Shown piece by piece: positions 62,721-64,000 of a stretch of DNA of 64,000 nucleotides. The stretch covers positions 434,001-498,000 of the forward strand of contig NW_026611614.1 of NCBI RefSeq assembly GCF_028009165.1, given 5' to 3'. Below the pieces are notes generated by a model. The model had not been told where the DNA came from. It searched no databases and worked only from the letters and a program-made list of their open reading frames with translations. Source of the stretch: Akanthomyces muscarius (Eukaryota > Ascomycota > Sordariomycetes > Hypocreales > Cordycipitaceae). The position numbers and the translations under genes are program-made. Position 1 is the first letter of the stretch. Each line of letters opens with the position of its first letter.

Positions 62721-63483
62721 ATGTCGGAAACCACGACATTTGAGATTGGTTCAGGTACAAAAATAGTAAGCTACTTCTCATCCTTGTGCTACCGTCCGGG
62801 GCTGATTCATATACCGGCAGCGTATCACGGTGACTTCCTCCCGGGAACACCCTCAAGTTCAGAGCAACTATGCCGCACCTGTGGCCATGATGACGAACAA
62901 CCAACCCCAGTCGCTCTATAATCAGAGCACGGCTGATTACGAGGCTTGCGAGCAGATTCCACCAGCGGGGCTGCACCTATTGTATGGGCAGCAGCACCCG
63001 CAATATGGTCAGAACAACTGGTTGCCGAGCGTCGCGCAAGGTCCGACGCAACTTGCCTTAGGACCCCAGAACGACAGGGTCCCGAGTCGCGATTATACAA
63101 CTTATCTGCCTCCGATGGAACTGGCCCGAAACTTGTGGCACCAAGTCCCGCCCCAAGCCCAGACACACCAAGCCCAGACACACCAAGCCCAGACTCACCA
63201 AGCCCAGACTCACCAAGCCCAGACTCACCAAGCCCAGACCCCCCGATACCAGCATCAACAGCTGCATCAGCAGGAGATGCAGGCGCAGCGGCATGCGCAG
63301 GAACAGATGCAGCCGCAACAGTCGTCGCTGCTACAGCATCACCTCAACATGAGGCAATCGACCGCTGTCGACGACTCGTCATCCCCAGCAGGATCAGCAG
63401 CCTGCAACATCGCAGCTGCAGATTCTATGGAGCCTACTAGCGACGATGGGTTAGTTTCAAACATGAGGGCGCTTCAAAACTGA
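62721..63483 (+). CDS. Gln-rich protein with QAQTH repeats (235 aa, two exons)
   Basis: Exon 1 is 62721-62765 (15 codons), exon 2 is 62821-63483; the 55-nt intron has GTAAGC, GCTGATTC and GGCAG, phase 0. The protein is low complexity: Gln, Pro, His and Tyr-rich, with six tandem QAQTH units (the last QAQTP) and a Gln/Met-rich stretch, then a Ser/Ala tail. No globular domain. It resembles Gln-rich activation or aggregation-prone segments and is similar in style to the 491-aa protein upstream on the same strand. A second frame across the repeat is also open because the unit is 15 bp; the Gln frame has the better gene structure. Confidence 0.55.
63154..63243 (+). repeat. 15-bp coding minisatellite, six units
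   Basis: Six copies of CAAGCCCAGAC(A/T)CAC encoding QAQTH, the last ending in proline. The first two use ACA, the later ones ACT, showing local homogenisation. Confidence 0.9.
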
Positions 63484-64000
63484 AATAACAAAGCTAACTA
63501 AATGACAGAAGTTGGAATAATGCCTGAAGTACACTTATTGAGTGCTTCTATTGGCACTCAGGTGTCCAGGGCTGATGTATTCGTGATTTACTGCTTTCAA
63601 GAATTTCAGACTCAATGCATTGTTTTGTTTTAGCTAGAGACACATGTTTTTTTTTTCAAACCATTGCCCTTCGTCGGTCAGTATCTAGTGTGGTTGTGAT
63701 AGATCCTTCTAGCAGTGTCCCGTGCTACGACGCCTTCGGCTACTCTCGCTGACAGAATGGAAATAAACACATCTTTAGACGCCATGTATATGCATTATTT
63801 CCTTTGTGAGTAGTTTCGATAACCTAATAACCGCCTGTCCTTGACGTAACCGCATGAGGATTGGTACGTCCTCATATTATAGTCCAATCTCACTGCTCTT
63901 TGATGACTGCACCCTTGAGTGTCCGGATAGCAAAAAATTGGGCGGTTTGAATAGCAAGAATATTCCTTTTTGAACTCGCCAATTTGGCGCATCTGACAAT
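63484..64000. other. Window edge, no supported gene
   Basis: A minus-strand frame (63795-63992) may be the last exon of a gene that starts beyond the window, but nothing in it is recognisable. Confidence 0.3.

Noticed and set aside
62946..63440. Plus-strand frame with PSPD repeats
   Set aside because: Alternative frame of the 15-bp minisatellite; lacks the exon structure of the Gln-rich frame.

Overview
The window looks like nuclear DNA of a filamentous ascomycete (Pezizomycotina). The support is short 49-84 nt introns with GTAAGT-type donors, CTGAC/CTAAC branch sites and YAG acceptors, together with fungal families: a CFEM domain, a rhodopsin-like 7TM protein, DUF7514, an F-box/LRR protein, a DHA2 MFS pump, a TmpL-like membrane flavoprotein, and Ty3/gypsy and Tc1 elements. 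Long gene-poor stretches, solo LTRs, decayed AT-rich blocks and many lineage-specific low-complexity genes suggest an accessory or subtelomeric compartment. A hypocrealean fungus such as Metarhizium is possible but is only an inference. Layout: 1-2.75 kb holds the 3' end of a gypsy chromovirus with its LTR and an antisense ORF, followed by LTR fragments. 2.9-9.05 kb is one 2,034-residue repeat-rich coiled-coil protein. 9-24 kb carries small genes (a bZIP-like protein, two short coiled-coil proteins, a basic/acidic protein, a 188-aa protein) and a three-exon TmpL-like gene, broken up by a nest of LTRs at 17.1-18.4 kb. 24-33.7 kb has a DHA2 efflux pump, diverged dispersed repeats, a SAM methyltransferase and a solo LTR with a target-site duplication. 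34.7-51.2 kb is the densest part: two paralogous seven-exon MFS transporters, a 7TM gene followed by a separate CFEM gene, an RRM protein, an F-box protein, a Lys/Ala/Thr-rich basic protein, a divergent histone H3 variant and a GPI-anchored Ser/Thr-rich wall protein. 52.08-55.29 kb is a complete Tc1-type transposon (28-bp perfect TIRs, TA target site) that carries a second gene besides its DD34E transposase. 55.9-63.5 kb has an unrecognised gene, a DUF7514 gene, a tetraspan-like membrane protein and two Gln-rich repeat proteins. I rebuilt eleven genes by joining exons on frame continuity and splice signals: the TmpL-like gene, three MFS genes, the 7TM and CFEM genes, the F-box gene, the H3 variant, the DUF7514 gene, the 58.7-kb membrane protein and the wall protein. 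Three smaller models (20.9, 22.5 and 62.7 kb) also rely on an inferred intron. No rRNA, tRNA or CRISPR array was found. The observations I rank highest are the H3 variant with a rewritten N-terminal tail, the two-gene Tc1 element, the TmpL-like enzyme with a collapsed adenylation domain, and the adjacent but separate CFEM and 7TM genes.
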